Shown here: positions 26,236-39,539 of the stretch, piece by piece
Layout: each line of letters opens with the position of its first letter
Position numbering within the stretch: position 1 is the stretch's first letter
Assembly (NCBI GenBank): GCA_035041965.1
Contig: JAPYMA010000388.1
Coordinates: 124,001 to 188,000, forward strand
Reading direction: 5' to 3'
From: Anisakis pegreffii
Lineage: Eukaryota; Nematoda; Chromadorea; Rhabditida; Anisakidae
DNA length: 64,000 bases
Made by a program: the position numbers and the translations under genes
The notes under the pieces: model-generated
The model's database searches: none
What the model was told of the DNA's origin: nothing
The model's input: only the letters and a program-made list of their open reading frames with translations

Positions 26236-29200
26236 ATGTCCTCAGAAACATCAAATGTACCAGAAGTCGCTCGGACTGCAGCGCAAGAAGGACCGTCATG
26301 TTCGCAGCCAACCACTAATCCACAACCTAAACAAAAGGCACCTCGTTCAAAGGTTCACTCTTCATAACATTCAGTCATGCGTTTATTTCAGCTTTCACCC
26401 TTCTCCTGCTTCAGTCTGATTGTTAATCTTAATTTTCGAAGTGAATGATTCCCTATCGTCTTTTGTTTTTTGTAAATCTCTTTCTGTAAATATTTTAACG
26501 ATATAACTTGTTTTGAGCAAGTAATTAGCATTAATTGCTTCAAATAACATATCAATAATTAGCATTATCAATTTTTATTTTGAAGATTCAAATTTGACTA
26601 ATAGTGAGCTTACAATTAGTGAAACAAATAGTGCGTAGAATTAAGCTGAAAAAAATTGGCTTCAGGCTGTTAAAAAATAAGCTTGAAAAAAATTTGAAGA
26701 GATTATCAGATGATTGAAACTGAGTATTATCGTGCTCTAATTGATACAGTTTCAGCGAAAAAGTCCTAATCCAGCTACCGAACCAGGTGCACCGTCAAGT
26801 CGAGTTGTAGAGTCGCTTAACTCACAGCCACCTTCTGCTCGCCGTTATCAGCCGCATTCTGAATATGTTCGTCCGAGACATCCACCAAATGGTAGTATAT
26901 AATTCATTTTCAGTGCCTTTAATTATTCTGTCTTTTCTATGATCTGTTATCTATACTCGATAGTCTATCTTTACATTTGAGTATTAAGTCCATCATAAAT
27001 CTGCTGTTCTTTCTAGTTTTATTGAATAATTCATTGATTAGCGAATTAAGTCATAACAGTATAAGCAGCTGTTATAGGTTAATAAATTTCTCCCGTTCTG
27101 ATCCAATAAATTATTAAGAATATCACACATAAGCTTATATTTAAAAGCTCTCATTTGTGTCGTTCGACTAAATGACTGAAATAAAACCCGTCGGGCTCAG
27201 AAGTGTATGACTTGAAATTCATAATAACTCAGAAGGATTGCTTAAGGTGGCGGGGAATATGATTCAGATGAGGATGAGATGGAGTTGAAATATGGTGCAC
27301 AACATGTGATTCATCTCTTTGTACCGGTATCACTTTGTATGGCATTTGTTATTTTTACAATGAATACAGTCGGTTATTACAGTCGTAAAGATGGACAGTA
27401 CCTGTAAATATTCTCATTATTATTTTCGTTTTCTGTTAGCAGAATTTGTTGCCTTACTTCACTGTTGTTTTGAAAAGTTATTTTTCTTTTCCTCAAGCGA
27501 TATTGTTTTTATATTAAATGAGTTCAATATATTTATCAATATTTGTTGGTTGTATTCATTCTTAAATGTTGGAATTGAACACTGCAGGATATATACGCCA
27601 TTTACGAAAGAAACTGACAATGCAGGCGAACGGTTGATGATGTCATTTGGAAATGCACTTGTCGTTCTTTCAGTTGTTGTTGTTATGACTGTTCTTCTAA
27701 TACTCCTTTACAAATTTCGTTGGTATAAAGTTAGTGATTTCAAATTAGCTTCTTTGCAAAGTATCTAGCCTTCCTTGAAATCTAAATGTTAACGTTCTGG
27801 TTCGAGTGGAGAGAATGATTAATGTAATTTTTCACATCAGCATTTTAGAGCTCGGGAATTCCTACAAGTTTTTGAACTAATGATGAGATGTCTATGAGCG
27901 AGAAAACTTAACTTTTCAGTAATTTATTTCTCATTTTGAAGTTGAATATCTAATTTCGAAGTATTATGAAGTTAGTTCTTCTGAGATTGTGATGTTTTCG
28001 TTGGATTAAAATTATTCATAATGACGAAGTTGCAGTTAATTCATGGATGGTTAATTGCGAGTAGCTTAATGTTGTTATCACTTTTCACTTTTATGTATCT
28101 TCAGTAAGTTTTTTTTGCTCAATTTTTTAATGTTTTTGTAGAATTTTCTCATTAAATTGCTTCTGTTTGGAATAGTTTCACGAAATGTTATATAAGCAGC
28201 CTTTAATCACTGCGCACCCATTCTGCAATCTACTGTCGATGGTTCAGCTGCTACAAATTCTAATTTTTTATTGGGAGCCTTTTCACATATTAATTTCAGT
28301 GCAATTCTACAGTTGAAACTCCATTTGTTTAGAACAAATAACCCGTCTGAAGCATGATGTATTCTTATAATACGGATACCCAAAGTAGTATCACATCACG
28401 TTGAATAAAACTTCTATTAAGCAATTGAGTTGAGTAATAGGGTGAATATTTGACAACCTGTAAATGTTTTTTTTAATTTAAGAGAAGTATTCAAAAGTTA
28501 TAACACTCCAATTGATTACATAGCGGTTAGTTTCGTGATTTGGAATTATGGTGCAATGGGAATGATTTGTATCCATTGGAAAGGACCTCTTAGACTTCAG
28601 CAGGTTTCCGATTTTCTTACATTCACTGAATTGTGTTTGTTTATAAGTGAACTCCACAATGCGATCCAATCGTTCTGTTATCTCGTTAAGGAAGATGTTG
28701 TAAGCGTCGCCGAAATCGTATGCAAAACTCTGCTCCAGGACATGATCACTTTTGTCATGCAAAACTCTGTTACCATCTTGTTATTATTTCGTAGAACTTT
28801 TTGGCATCTGATAAATTGAACTGTTCCAATTCAGGGTTATTTGATAATGATGTCAGCATTAATGGCGCTAACCTTCATAAAATATCTTCCCGAATGGACT
28901 GTATGGACTGTGTTAGCTGTGATCTCATTATGGGATTTAGTGGCCGTCTTGTGTCCCAAAGGGCCATTACGAATTCTTGTTGAAACCGCGCAAGAACGGA
29001 ATGAACCAATTTTTCCAGCACTCATCTATTCCTGTTAGTTTGTCGTGATTGCTGTAATTCAGTGCAGTATATTTCGTTGAAATTGTTTAACTTCATTGAG
29101 TTGTAAATTTCGTTTGATATGCTATAATGGTTTATCGTTCATTAAAAGCATGAATTACGGTGTACGAACTTACAGCTGGAGTATTGTATGCGTATACGAT

Positions 29201-31194
29201 GGTTAGTAATGGAACGAATGGTGATGAGATCCTAGACAATAATGGTCTATCAGTAAACAACAACGATGAACAAGGTTCATGACTTGATATTAGTTTCTTG
29301 GTTTGAAATAGACTGGTCGAGATGCACATGCATACGTCTTTCCTAGTGACATGTCTCATTTTGCTTCTTCTTGATCGTTGTATTCTGAGTTGAAATCATT
29401 TGAACGTAGAATGTTATTTATAAATAATACCAATGTGTAATGTAATATTTTGTATCTTGAGTGAACATCCACAACTGCAACTCGAATTCGTTCATTTTAT
29501 GTATAATATTAAAACTGAATAGTTGATACTGGTGTTCGTTTCATCAGTCATTTTCTAAGTTCATTGTAAGGCAGCGTTATAAAATGATAATAGTTCTCAT
29601 ACAATCGATATTCATCAAAAATGATGCTGAACCTAACAGAGTGTTTTGAAGGTGACACAGCAACAACATCCACAACTGTAGCTCCAGTTGATGGCTCAAC
29701 AACTTCATCAGAAAGTTCACCACCATCCACTTCTGAATTGTTATCGCCCTCGTCCAAAACTCATACTACCGACACTCAGAATAAACCAGTCAGAAGATAT
29801 GCACCTCTCCGTGCTAATGCCAACGTCAAGAAAGGTTCATTCAGTTCACATGTTTACATGTTCATTCAAAATTGCTTCAAATGAGCAAGATAAAACGACC
29901 GATGTGTTGTGATTTGCCACAAGTTCTGGTATGATTTATTTCATTATTCGATCATTTTTGGTTTATGTTATTGATCGCAAACAGTGAATGGTGTTATTCA
30001 GAACCATCGCAAACGAAAACGACCAATCGAAGCAATGTGACAGACCGTGATGGTGCCGACGTAAAATATGTCATACCATCAAGGTTGGTATGGTTTTCCA
30101 CAAATCACTTCATCTCTTATTGCGAACTATTAAATAGATTAGATTTGTGACGCAGTTGGCTGGAATGCAAATGAATGAAGTTGATATATGCAGTCGTGAG
30201 AATATTTAATAACTTCAGAATGCTGAGAATCGTTAAATCTTGTCAAAGAATTTTTGTCGAGTTTCTCACGTGATCATATCTACCATTTCGTTAAGTCGGA
30301 TTTGCGGAAAGATTCGATTGTTTAATGATTTATCGTATGGGTTCAATAGAAATTGTTTGCTATCAATGTATCTGCGATAGTGTTTTGTTATTCAGCTGAA
30401 TACTCATCACCGATGTTTAAAGTCATTCTATTTTTTCACGAGTCTTTTCATTCAGTTGCAGCAATGATCGTCCATCAGCTGTCGTAAACACAACGTCAAC
30501 TCGCAACGATCAACAGGATGGTGCGAGGCTAGCTGCAGGACGTCGACCACTCGACGGTGCTTCCGATGCCGATCGTCTTCAGAATCCGTTACCAGTAGAA
30601 GAAAGTTAGTCTGTATTTGATCAGGTTGCATTTATTCAGCTGACGATATTTTTTGAATGAAAAAGTTCATTGTTTCAGGAGGTATCAAACTTGGTTTGGG
30701 TGATTTTATATTCTACAGTGTTTTGGTTGGAAAAGCGAGTAGTTATGGCGATTGGAATACAACAATTGCTTGCTATGTTGCGATACTTATTGTGAGTTGG
30801 TTTTAGTTCTGAAAGAAGTGGTTTTATATCGTTTCATTCTTCGTCTGTAATTGGAGAGTCGAAGTTGGGGAGAGTAAGTTGGAAAGTGGCAAGAGTTGTT
30901 CTTTTTATAGAATTTAATTGACCGATTCTCTCATTGGAGAAAACGGTAGGATTTCAATGAAGAACTTGGAAAGATCCTATTGACAAGTTGGAAGGTATCA
31001 CTAAAAAGACGAATGAATGAATTATGAATGGTTTTCAGGGTTTGTGTTTTACGTTGGTATTGTTAGCCGTATTTCGCAAAGCGTTGCCGGCATTACCGAT
31101 CTCAATCTTCGCTGGTCTTATTTTTTATTTCTGTACTCGTCAAATCGTTACTCCGTTCTGCACGGCCGTTTCATTACGCCAAATCGTCTTTTAG
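26236..31194 (+). CDS. sel-12: Presenilin, catalytic subunit of gamma-secretase
   Basis: Thirteen exons (26236-26352, 26756-26891, 27247-27403, 27588-27729, 28036-28103, 28483-28603, 28835-29033, 29176-29274, 29652-29834, 30002-30083, 30462-30604, 30679-30791, 31039-31194) give 571 residues with all phases consistent. Presenilin is the nine-pass aspartyl protease of gamma-secretase that cuts Notch and other single-pass proteins within the membrane. The first catalytic Asp is in [11 protein letters not shown] and the second in GLGDFIFYS; the conserved PAL motif is in KALPALPIS. Other hallmarks are [19 protein letters not shown] and [19 protein letters not shown]. The cytosolic loop between the two Asp is long, Ser/Thr/Asn-rich and encoded by exons 8-11. 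The usual YD of the first active site reads WD, which I believe is common in worm presenilins. The C terminus is short (SLRQIVF). Gene symbol follows the C. elegans ortholog. Confidence 0.97.
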
Positions 31195-32719
31195 CATCGT
31201 TTTCCTTCTGTGTCATTCATTTCGAATATGTACTTTCTTTGGAACAGAGTTTCACAATCGACGCATTATGCGACTCTGTTATTCCAGAATTTGTGGTGAA
31301 GTCAGAGTTTGAGAAGAGCTATTAATATGCCCATTCCATTGTTTCGGTGCTTTCTCCCTCCGCAATGCACTCAAGTGTTCACTTGAAACATCAAGAAAAT
31401 TAACCCACTACCGTTCTTACGCTAACCATAAGATCTGCTCTGTTATTGATGATTTGATGTGATAATAACTGTATCTGCAAGAATTTTTGCATTTAATCGT
31501 TATAATTGCAGTGAATACTGATGAGTGATTGTCGCTGTGTATATTTAGTATATGATGTCATTGCGTTGCTTTTTGTTGACAACATGATTGCGCAAACAGT
31601 TGTGTTTGCTAAAGAGGAGCGATTTCCCAGTTGATTTTCTCTTTTTTTGATATTTCTCATTGATTTTGTGTATTTTTGGCATATTTCATGCATGAATATC
31701 TGCTTGTTTGCATTATTTTTTTACAGTTTTGTGTTGCTTTCCAGTTAGTTCTTTGTGAATGAATGATAAAACTTTCATAATTGCATCCACTTTCTTTTTC
31801 GAATACATTTCTCTTTGTTGATGTTTACAGCAGTTACTCCTTTTGAAGTTACGATTTTTGTTGATGTGAATTTATGAAGGGTTTGAAAAGTAATTCATCG
31901 TTCTGTCTTTGATATTGAATAGAAAAGAGTCAGAAACGCGACTCTGATGCTGATCCTCGCACTGCAAGTCATTCTAACGCACACTTTGCATATATACCAA
32001 ATAATATAAACTTCCTCAACTGTCAGTAATTCACACTGTTATTGTGCATGTATAAGACGGAATCCTCAAGATCTTTTCTGTTATTATCTCCTCGTCTTTG
32101 AACTTATTTTGTTTTATCAGTTATTCATTAAGTTATCCATTTCAGATGTGATATTTGTAAAGTTGTGTAATATTAACAAATAATATCACTTTTAATCATT
32201 TATAACGAATCTCTCCATCCGCAAATTACGCCAATTTCGTTTTCCCAACAATACAATCATATCGACAACTTTTTGACTTATTTATTTTGTCACTGAATGT
32301 CAAATCGAATTGTCTAATTCATTCAACCAATCTTAACTTTGTTTTCATTCGACTCATCTCACCTTTAATTTTCATTTATATCAGTTGAATCAGCTCAGCG
32401 TTTCATTGCAATACCTTCGAAATTTGATATGTATCAGCTGAATCCTTCAGCTTAAGCAATTTCAGTGTTTAAAATTTATTGCGATTTCAATTCGCTGGAA
32501 CTTATTTTCATTTTTCATTGATACATTCATATTTTTAACTGTTCAGTGAGATTGTGAGATTTTTAACTGTTCAGATGGTTCATCTCTTCCTTATTTTGTT
32601 TTACGTCGAGTTTTGTGAAGTTGTTTAAAGTTTAATCGTTGTCATTGGTGTACATCTCGGTCCATTCTCTTTTAAAGTCATATCGAGCAGTCAAAATTCT
32701 TATTATCAGACATTTTAGA
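31195..32719. other. Intergenic, presenilin to BAR gene
   Basis: No coding sequence is seen. The start should include the presenilin 3' untranslated region. The DNA is T-rich on the plus strand. Confidence 0.5.
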
Positions 32720-35101
32720 ATGAATCCATCTCCCACGAAGGTTATCTCTCTGATGTCAACTTTCTTCGAGCGGTAACAAGTAGATCTTAATGCATGCGTG
32801 TGTATTCACGAGATGTTAGACTCGAACATGATGTGATCCTATCTCAATCAGTAGCTTAGATTAATGGGTGATTCAATTGATTGTTGAGGGATGTACGAAT
32901 ACGTCGTTACTGTTTAAAGTATTTTAATACTGATACCATCAGATGCAGCATGAAACATTCTCTGAATAACATTCACTATCGAATTCTGTTGGAGAACGAT
33001 TCTTTCATCACGAATTCATGGGATTATCAGATGAAGAAGTGCATTAATATGGCACAAATAAGTATAACAGATTATACGGATTGATTCCACTTTATTTAGT
33101 CATTTCAAATGAATCGTCGCTTCCAATTTCATTCAATTGAGTTTATTCGAATAAGAAACATTTTTAATTTCAGTAGTGCGAATTTAATAAGGAAATTCAT
33201 TTGCTTAGATGTAGATTCATTGCGATGTTGTTATTATTAAAGTGAGTAAATGACACGGAGTTGTTTCATTTGTTAACTTCACACTGAGTGGTCAACTGCT
33301 CTTCAAGACTTTGTCGACAGTTTTTCTAACGATTTATTGGTGAAAATGATGTTCAGACGTTTGAAGCAGAATATTATGGTTAAAACTGGTCGTGCATCGC
33401 AGACCGCGTTGGTGCTCGTCTTTTTAGAAAGCATTGTTTCTGAGTTCCGAGCTTGATAAGACGATAGCATCTGTGAGCACCGTGCTAACAGAACGCCCTA
33501 CAACTTATTCAGCCTTCTTGATGTTTATATTCAGTTTTCATTTTTAACCACTGTTCAATATTTGCGTAATCCAAGTTTTGTCTGGAAACAATCCATTTTT
33601 CAGATATTATTCAGCGCAATTTGAGTAGCTAGTCAATAGTACTGAAAATATTCCAGTAGAAATGAATATTCATTAAGATTCCCACCAGAAGTCGATAAAG
33701 GGATATCGTTTTGTGAAGCAAGCAAAAAGGATGTGAACAATATCCTAAAATCAGTGCAGTCAATGGTTGCGTCGTTCAGTGGTCGTGGTCTAAGTCCGCA
33801 CGAAACAGTCGGTGAAGAATGTAATCAGCTCGGTGCAAAATCAACCAAACCATCGGTTTATCGTTCCACAAATCTTATATTCATTTATTTAATCAGCACT
33901 TTTGAGTTTATGCTTATCTGTTATCACCAGTAATATATTCTTCCTTCGGCAGCCTCCTTTCCATACAATTAACGGCATCCGTGCAGGAAATTGCCCGTCT
34001 CCACGAAGAGATTATTAATTTGGCGATTATCTAACACTGTCAAATGATATTAAAGAAATCCCAACCTCAGTAGATTCATATATCAGTTATATTGCTACGG
34101 ATGCTTCAGTTGTTGCAACTGTTGAATGAATAACACAAAATATTGAATGAGTTTTAACAAAAAATAAGATTCATTCGTCATGAAATGAAATGTTCTAGTT
34201 CGGTGGTGCGATGAAAGAGGCAAATTCGACGTTTGCAGAGTTGGGTCGTGTTGAACGCAAATCGTATGATGATGTAGGTGACTTTCGCTGTCGGTTGATA
34301 TCCTCTCATCGTCAGTAAAGTACTTAATAACAAAATTTCACATAGAATCACATGTTTAGTCGTCAACGTGTCAAATGAAATTCCGCTTCTCAGTCCCTCC
34401 TCCTACTTCCAGTCATACTGTAAAATTGCTAGCTCGCTACGTTATGATATCAAAACAAAGAACAAAGCGCATCAAATGTCGAAGTATCACAAAACACGCA
34501 TATCATTTTTGCGGCGCCTAAATAATTAATGTGTTGAAGTCATTAAATCAATTCGTGAATGGATTCGCGAAAGACTGGCTAAAGAATGGTGTTGCTAAGC
34601 AGTTAGATGATATAAGTGAACTGAAAAAACGTCGATTAGAGAAAGATGCGTGTGCAACATCAGCCAACAAGTATTTTTATGTTCATTGTTATTACTTGCT
34701 CGATAACCAATAAATCACTTCATCATGCCATCGATGAAAACGTTTTCCGTGAAAATTTATTTTCACTACTATGCATCAAGATATACTGAAAGAGAGTCTG
34801 TAATACACTTGTAAATTGAGGTTCGAAGTGCTGGAATGAATTTGAAATTTTCGAAATGTAGTAATGAAATCGAAAATAATTCAGTCATCCGAACGATCAA
34901 GAACGTGCGTCGAAGAGTGCCGAAGCTGAACAGGAATATAACAATCAACTAGCAGTTGTAGAAGAGGACTTGAAGACCATACAATCTCACTGTGAAAAAA
35001 CGGTGAATGAAGCAAAAGAACTGATGGATTTACTCGCGTCACACTATGAGAAAGCGTATAAAACCACTAAAAGCGGTGCTGATAAAATTACAGCTATGTA
35101 A
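32720..35101 (+). CDS. BAR-domain protein, endophilin-like, no SH3 domain
   Basis: Exons 32720-32772, 33657-33855, 34199-34273, 34540-34670 and 34885-35101 join in consistent phase to 224 residues. The ATG comes right after cattttag, a likely trans-splice acceptor. The whole product reads as one long helical protein with the layout of an N-BAR/BAR domain: a KKDVNNILKSVQSM helix, FGGAMKEANSTFAELGRV, then FAKDWLKNGVAKQLDDI, ELKKRRLEKDAC, and a last helix NNQLAVVEEDLKTIQSHC. The order matches endophilin and related BAR proteins, which dimerise and bend membranes. It stops soon after the last helix, so there is no SH3 or other partner domain. The similarity is at pattern level and the subfamily is not certain. 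A readable stretch at 33958-34040 is in the wrong phase and is treated as intron. Confidence 0.65.
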
Positions 35102-35192
35102 CTTCTTTTCAACTGTGCCCGGATATTAATGTTAAAATTAACGAGACCGATGTGGTTACTAATGATTCTTCGTGAAAATACATTGTTTAGTC

Positions 35193-35198
35193 AATAAA
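35193..35198 (+). terminator. Poly(A) signal of the BAR gene
   Basis: AATAAA lies 92 bases after the BAR gene stop codon, a suitable distance for a worm 3' end. Confidence 0.55.
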
Positions 35199-35288
35199 CA
35201 AATGTACTCAACCAGTACTTAAGTTTTACCCGTTAAAGACATGACATGATTTTGTCATTTTATCGCAGTCGTTTGTATCACGCCATAG

Positions 35289-35349
35289 TATTACTGCTGC
35301 TACTACTACTAATAGTAATATTAATAATATTAATAATAATAATAATAGA
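35289..35349. repeat. Trinucleotide microsatellite (ACT then AAT units)
   Basis: A run of TACTACTACTAC passes into AATAATATTAATAATAAT over about 60 bases. It lies between the BAR and PP1 genes. Confidence 0.8.
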
Positions 35350-36300
35350 TTACTTCAACAAATATTGATATCGAAATACCCAATGAAGAAAAAATACAAA
35401 TTAAACAACAAGAAAATGGTCAAAACTAAAATTAAACAGGTACAAAACAATAATACTATAAAACAGAAATACGAACAATAAAACAATGGTAATTCTTGGA
35501 TAGCAACTCAAATAAATGGCTGAAAGGAGCAACGAAGGTTAAGGGCTTTGTTAGCTGCGCCATAGAAAGGAAAATTAGGTGAGGGTGGAAAATAAGGCTA
35601 ATGGACAACTGCGATGGGACAAAAGTTGCCTAGAGTGATGGACTAGAATTGAGAATGAGCTTGTGAGAACATTTATGCAAAAAGACCCGTTAAACATGGA
35701 GAACAACAGACTATGGAGTGATGATCTTGAAGAGGCTTATATGCGAAATATACACTGATTTGCGAAATAAATATAAAAATGAATAAATTATGAGAGAATG
35801 GAATTGAAAAAAATTGGTTTAGAAGAGAATTGTGATTGTTTGCAAACAGTTTGAATTGATTTATTACACTCACAAATGTTATAAATTAGATTCATGAAAT
35901 TTTTCTCCTAAAAAACATTAGGCGTTATTCGATATGCTTCTTGTTATCGCATTACTTTGTCGCAGCATTTGGTTTGCCTTTTTTGACGGATGGACGTAAG
36001 ATCTGAAATCGACGATTCGATTCGTTTATTATGCTCTAAAATGGTTTTATTAAGCCTAATAAAGGGGCAATCAAAAATCATTAATGTCATAAATTTGAAC
36101 AAACATTCGTCCAAAGACTTCTTGAAGTGCTCTTGAAGTAAAAAAGTTCGTTTATTTTGCTTATATTTCGTTTATCGGATTATCACTCCTTCACACTTCA
36201 CGCTACATCACTCCATCATTGCCTTTCTGGTGTGTAAGTTACAGCAATTAGTGAGTAATGAGGCAGAATGTTCAAAAATTTTAGATTATAAATAAGTGAT
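35350..36300. other. Intergenic between convergent genes
   Basis: This is the space between the 3' ends of the BAR gene (+) and the PP1 gene (-). No coding sequence or RNA gene is recognised. Confidence 0.5.
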
Positions 36301-38678
36301 TCAGGAATTAAATAAGTAGCTGAAACGAGCCTGAAAAGTGCATACGAGTGAATCATCGACATTCATCATTGCAGCTGCATTGTCAAATTGACCGCAATAA
36401 TGAGGTGCAGAGAATATTGTTACAAGTTTACGATTTGCGAAGAATTCATATCCATCCTTAAAATTCGCTTTTTTAACATTGCCAGAGACTAAACCGACAT
36501 ACGTTTAGCTTTGCATCGTTTTCATTTGTGCTTATATGAATTCCTTTCGGTAGAAAATTAACAATTGCATTCAACAATTAAATGAATATGAAAGGTCGTG
36601 AACCTGGACAACTTGATGTGCTCTGGCGATAAGGTCTATTTCTAGTTTTTGACACATCTCGTTTACTACGTCTATACCAAATGTATACGAAAGACCACGG
36701 TTGTTCGGTTGCCACCCTTTTACTGAACCATCTGGGTCTGACCTTCAACGACAATTTTTTGATAGAGTATGTAGGTCATTACAGACGAATGGTAGAAGTG
36801 TTTGCACAGGTCTCGTTTAAGCTAAATGCTAAATCTGAAGATACCTCAGTTCCAGAGACATCGTCGGTCGAGTTGATTTCTTGCAGTTTTTTTTCGAGCT
36901 CTTTTGACATAAATTCAATATGGATCTCTTTTACTAATCCCTATTAATCACCATCTAATATTGTATCGCTAATGCTGAACGAATTGGTGGTAACATGACT
37001 GATGAAGACATATAAAATTGCTGTCGAACTAAAAAAGTAAATAGAGAACACCGAAGTAAATACAGAAAGCGAACCAAACGAGATCAATATGAAGTGAAGG
37101 ATTTGGTGGATCGATAGGACGTGTGATCTGTCTTAATTGATCAATACTTTTAAGCTGCGGTGACAAACCACCGTGCATACATAGAATTTTACCAGCAACT
37201 AAACCAGTAAATGGCATTGTATTGAATACTTCCTTAAAGTTTCAATCAGTGTCATTGAATATGCCTAATACAACTGACCAATATTCATCTAATCCATGAG
37301 ATAATTGGTGCGTTCTCCGCGAACCTGATAAAATCATTTATTTTGCTCCACAGAGATCATCATAAATATCCTTCCATTAATGACCACTGAAAAAGACTGA
37401 TAACGAACCTGAAACGCTTGCCAAAGTCGAACGCTTTGATAACGACGTGAACATTCCTCAAAGAATCCGTAGACTCTATTAATCACACTACATTCATGAT
37501 TACCACGCAATATAAAAAAATTTTCCGAATATTTCACCTGTAATCATCAAACATTTCTAAATATCATTTAGTTTCAAATATGTAGAGCAACTGATACCAT
37601 TTCTAGCTAATATCTCAATTGCTTTTAATGCTTTTATACTTGCCACAAACCAATACAATTACGAATTATGTCAAGTTTGAAGAATAAACATGCGAATTAA
37701 TTCAAAAGTGACTTTATAGCAGAGAAGAAGGCAAATGCATTCCAGACTTTGTTTACCACGGTCAACATAATCACCGAGGAACAGATAATTCACGAATGGA
37801 GGGAAGCCGCCACGATCGAATAATCGAAGTAAATCTAAAATATTATTCCTATATTTCTTTTTCTTTTGTTCCAAAAAATGAAAATTACAAAAACGTTCAA
37901 ATTTATGTCGACTTCCAGCTATTATTTCGGAGAGTTAACGTTTTTAATTGATCTTTCCGGACTTTCTTTTTTTTACGATGAACGATCTTTTTTTTCGACG
38001 ACTTTGGACGACTTTTCGATGAACAACTAACTCTCCTTTCGACGAACGATCATTCCTGCTAACCGATGAACGTAGGAACTAATGAGTCATCAAAGAGTAT
38101 ATCCTGATGTTCAAGAGCGTCACCTGCGTATTGGCCGTGAATATCGCCGCAAATTCGAATTGGTGGATCTACCTCAATTAGCGAGTTTTGTGAGAGTAAA
38201 ATCTGAAATCTCATAATTTAATCTCAACTCGTTCCCTAATCGTAATAGAAATTTGATATTTCTAGTGAATACTGTTCATACCTTGAGTTTTGAGTTTCTA
38301 TCTGTTAATCACTAAATAACCGTTCTTCTAAGATGCCCTTATTAACTGAAAAAAACTTGAGACGAAGCAATCACTTATTTTGCATGCTTCACAAACAGTC
38401 GTTGAATAAGTGTACTGCAATGAAAAGCAGAAAAATCGAGTTCGAAAAAAAATCATTTGTCATAGGGTAACACATTGATGAGTGTTACATTTCTGGGATA
38501 TCATGACTATTTTTGAAAAAAAAAGGTTCTTTCCTTTACAATAAATTACCTCTTTAGCGGCAGTGCATAGATTCATGATGTCTTGTTCTTTGATTGTTTT
38601 TGTAAGACTACATCCAGGACTTCCAACATTCAGCAATTTGCAAATCATCTCATCAACCTCTATTTTTTCAGCAGCCAT
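36301..38678 (-). CDS. Divergent PP1-type serine/threonine phosphatase
   Basis: Exons 38678-38550, 38202-38124, 37834-37713, 37537-37409, 37232-37075, 36742-36604 and 36456-36301 give 303 residues with every phase agreeing. All metal and catalytic motifs of the PPP family are present: GDIHGQ, GDYVDRG, RGNHE, the HGGLSP loop, WSDPD, RAHQVV and FSAPHYCG. The order and length match PP1 catalytic subunits, which use two metals to remove phosphate from Ser/Thr. It differs from housekeeping PP1 at many conserved places: [24 protein letters not shown] in place of SAPNYCGEFDN, and LCMHGG. The C-terminal tail is short and ends SYLFNS. Nematodes carry expanded sets of such divergent, often germline, PP1-like genes, and this is probably one; that role is inference. 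The start ATG is the first in frame after an acceptor-like gaacag. Confidence 0.95.
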
Positions 38679-39539
38679 CTCTCCAATTATTCGCAACCTG
38701 TTCTACTCTTCAACTGAAGAATTTCAACTTGCTTCTTACTCAGCAACCTTTCTTTTGAGTCAGATAAACGATTATAATTTCATTTCCACTGTTGTTTGTC
38801 TTTGCCACTTTTGTAGATTAATGAACTGACCTTCAGTATCAAATTCAAAAAGCCTGAATGTTAAAATTTTAACCTACTAAAAAAGGAACCGACTGCCCAG
38901 TTAGTAGACAAAACGTCTAAATAAATTTGAAAAGTTTACTCGTTATACTAATAAATACAAGTAATACGTAAAAATGCTACCAATTGAATTGATAGGATGA
39001 AGAAGCAGTGTCAATTAGATTTTTTGCATATTTTATGTCTATAAAAGCAATTTTTAAAAATATCTACGCCTTGGTACATCCAACTGTGGTCATCCAACTG
39101 ATTGTAAAGAAAAATTGCGCTTAAATAATTCAGAGTGATGGCTTACAAAAACGAAAAGGGCTGTGCTGACAGTTTCGATGGTAAACAAACCGACCTTGAC
39201 TTATTTATTCACCATTTAACTCAAATTACTATACATCCACCTGCTCCAAGAAGGCAAGATTTTCACACTCAGAGGGTCTCATTTTTTGGCGGCAGTATGA
39301 CGGGCTTGCTGTTGATCATTCCGAACATCATCGGAGAATTGATCAGAAAGCATTGGTCAGAAAGCATCGTCGGGGAATTTCCGACGGGCAACAATACTCA
39401 GCGAAATTTTCACTTGAGTGAATCACAGTAACGCCTCTGAGAGGTTTGTATAAAGAAGACTTTGAGAAACAGTCGACTGAAATATTCTGCCGAGCCGTCA
39501 TAGTGTATCACATCTATTTACCCCAATTTTTTGGTACTT
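38679..39539. other. Intergenic, one unsupported frame
   Basis: A 98-codon plus-strand frame at 39135-39431 has no motif and no splice partner. Nothing else is recognised. Confidence 0.4.

Noticed and set aside
31017..31325. Plus-strand open frame over the last presenilin exon
   Set aside because: It is the wrong frame. The correct frame from the acceptor before 31039 gives the PAL motif and stops at 31194.
33958..34040. Coil-like reading LTASVQEIARLHEEI as an exon of the BAR gene
   Set aside because: It needs two carried bases from the previous exon, has no usable GT donor, and the gene is phase-consistent without it.
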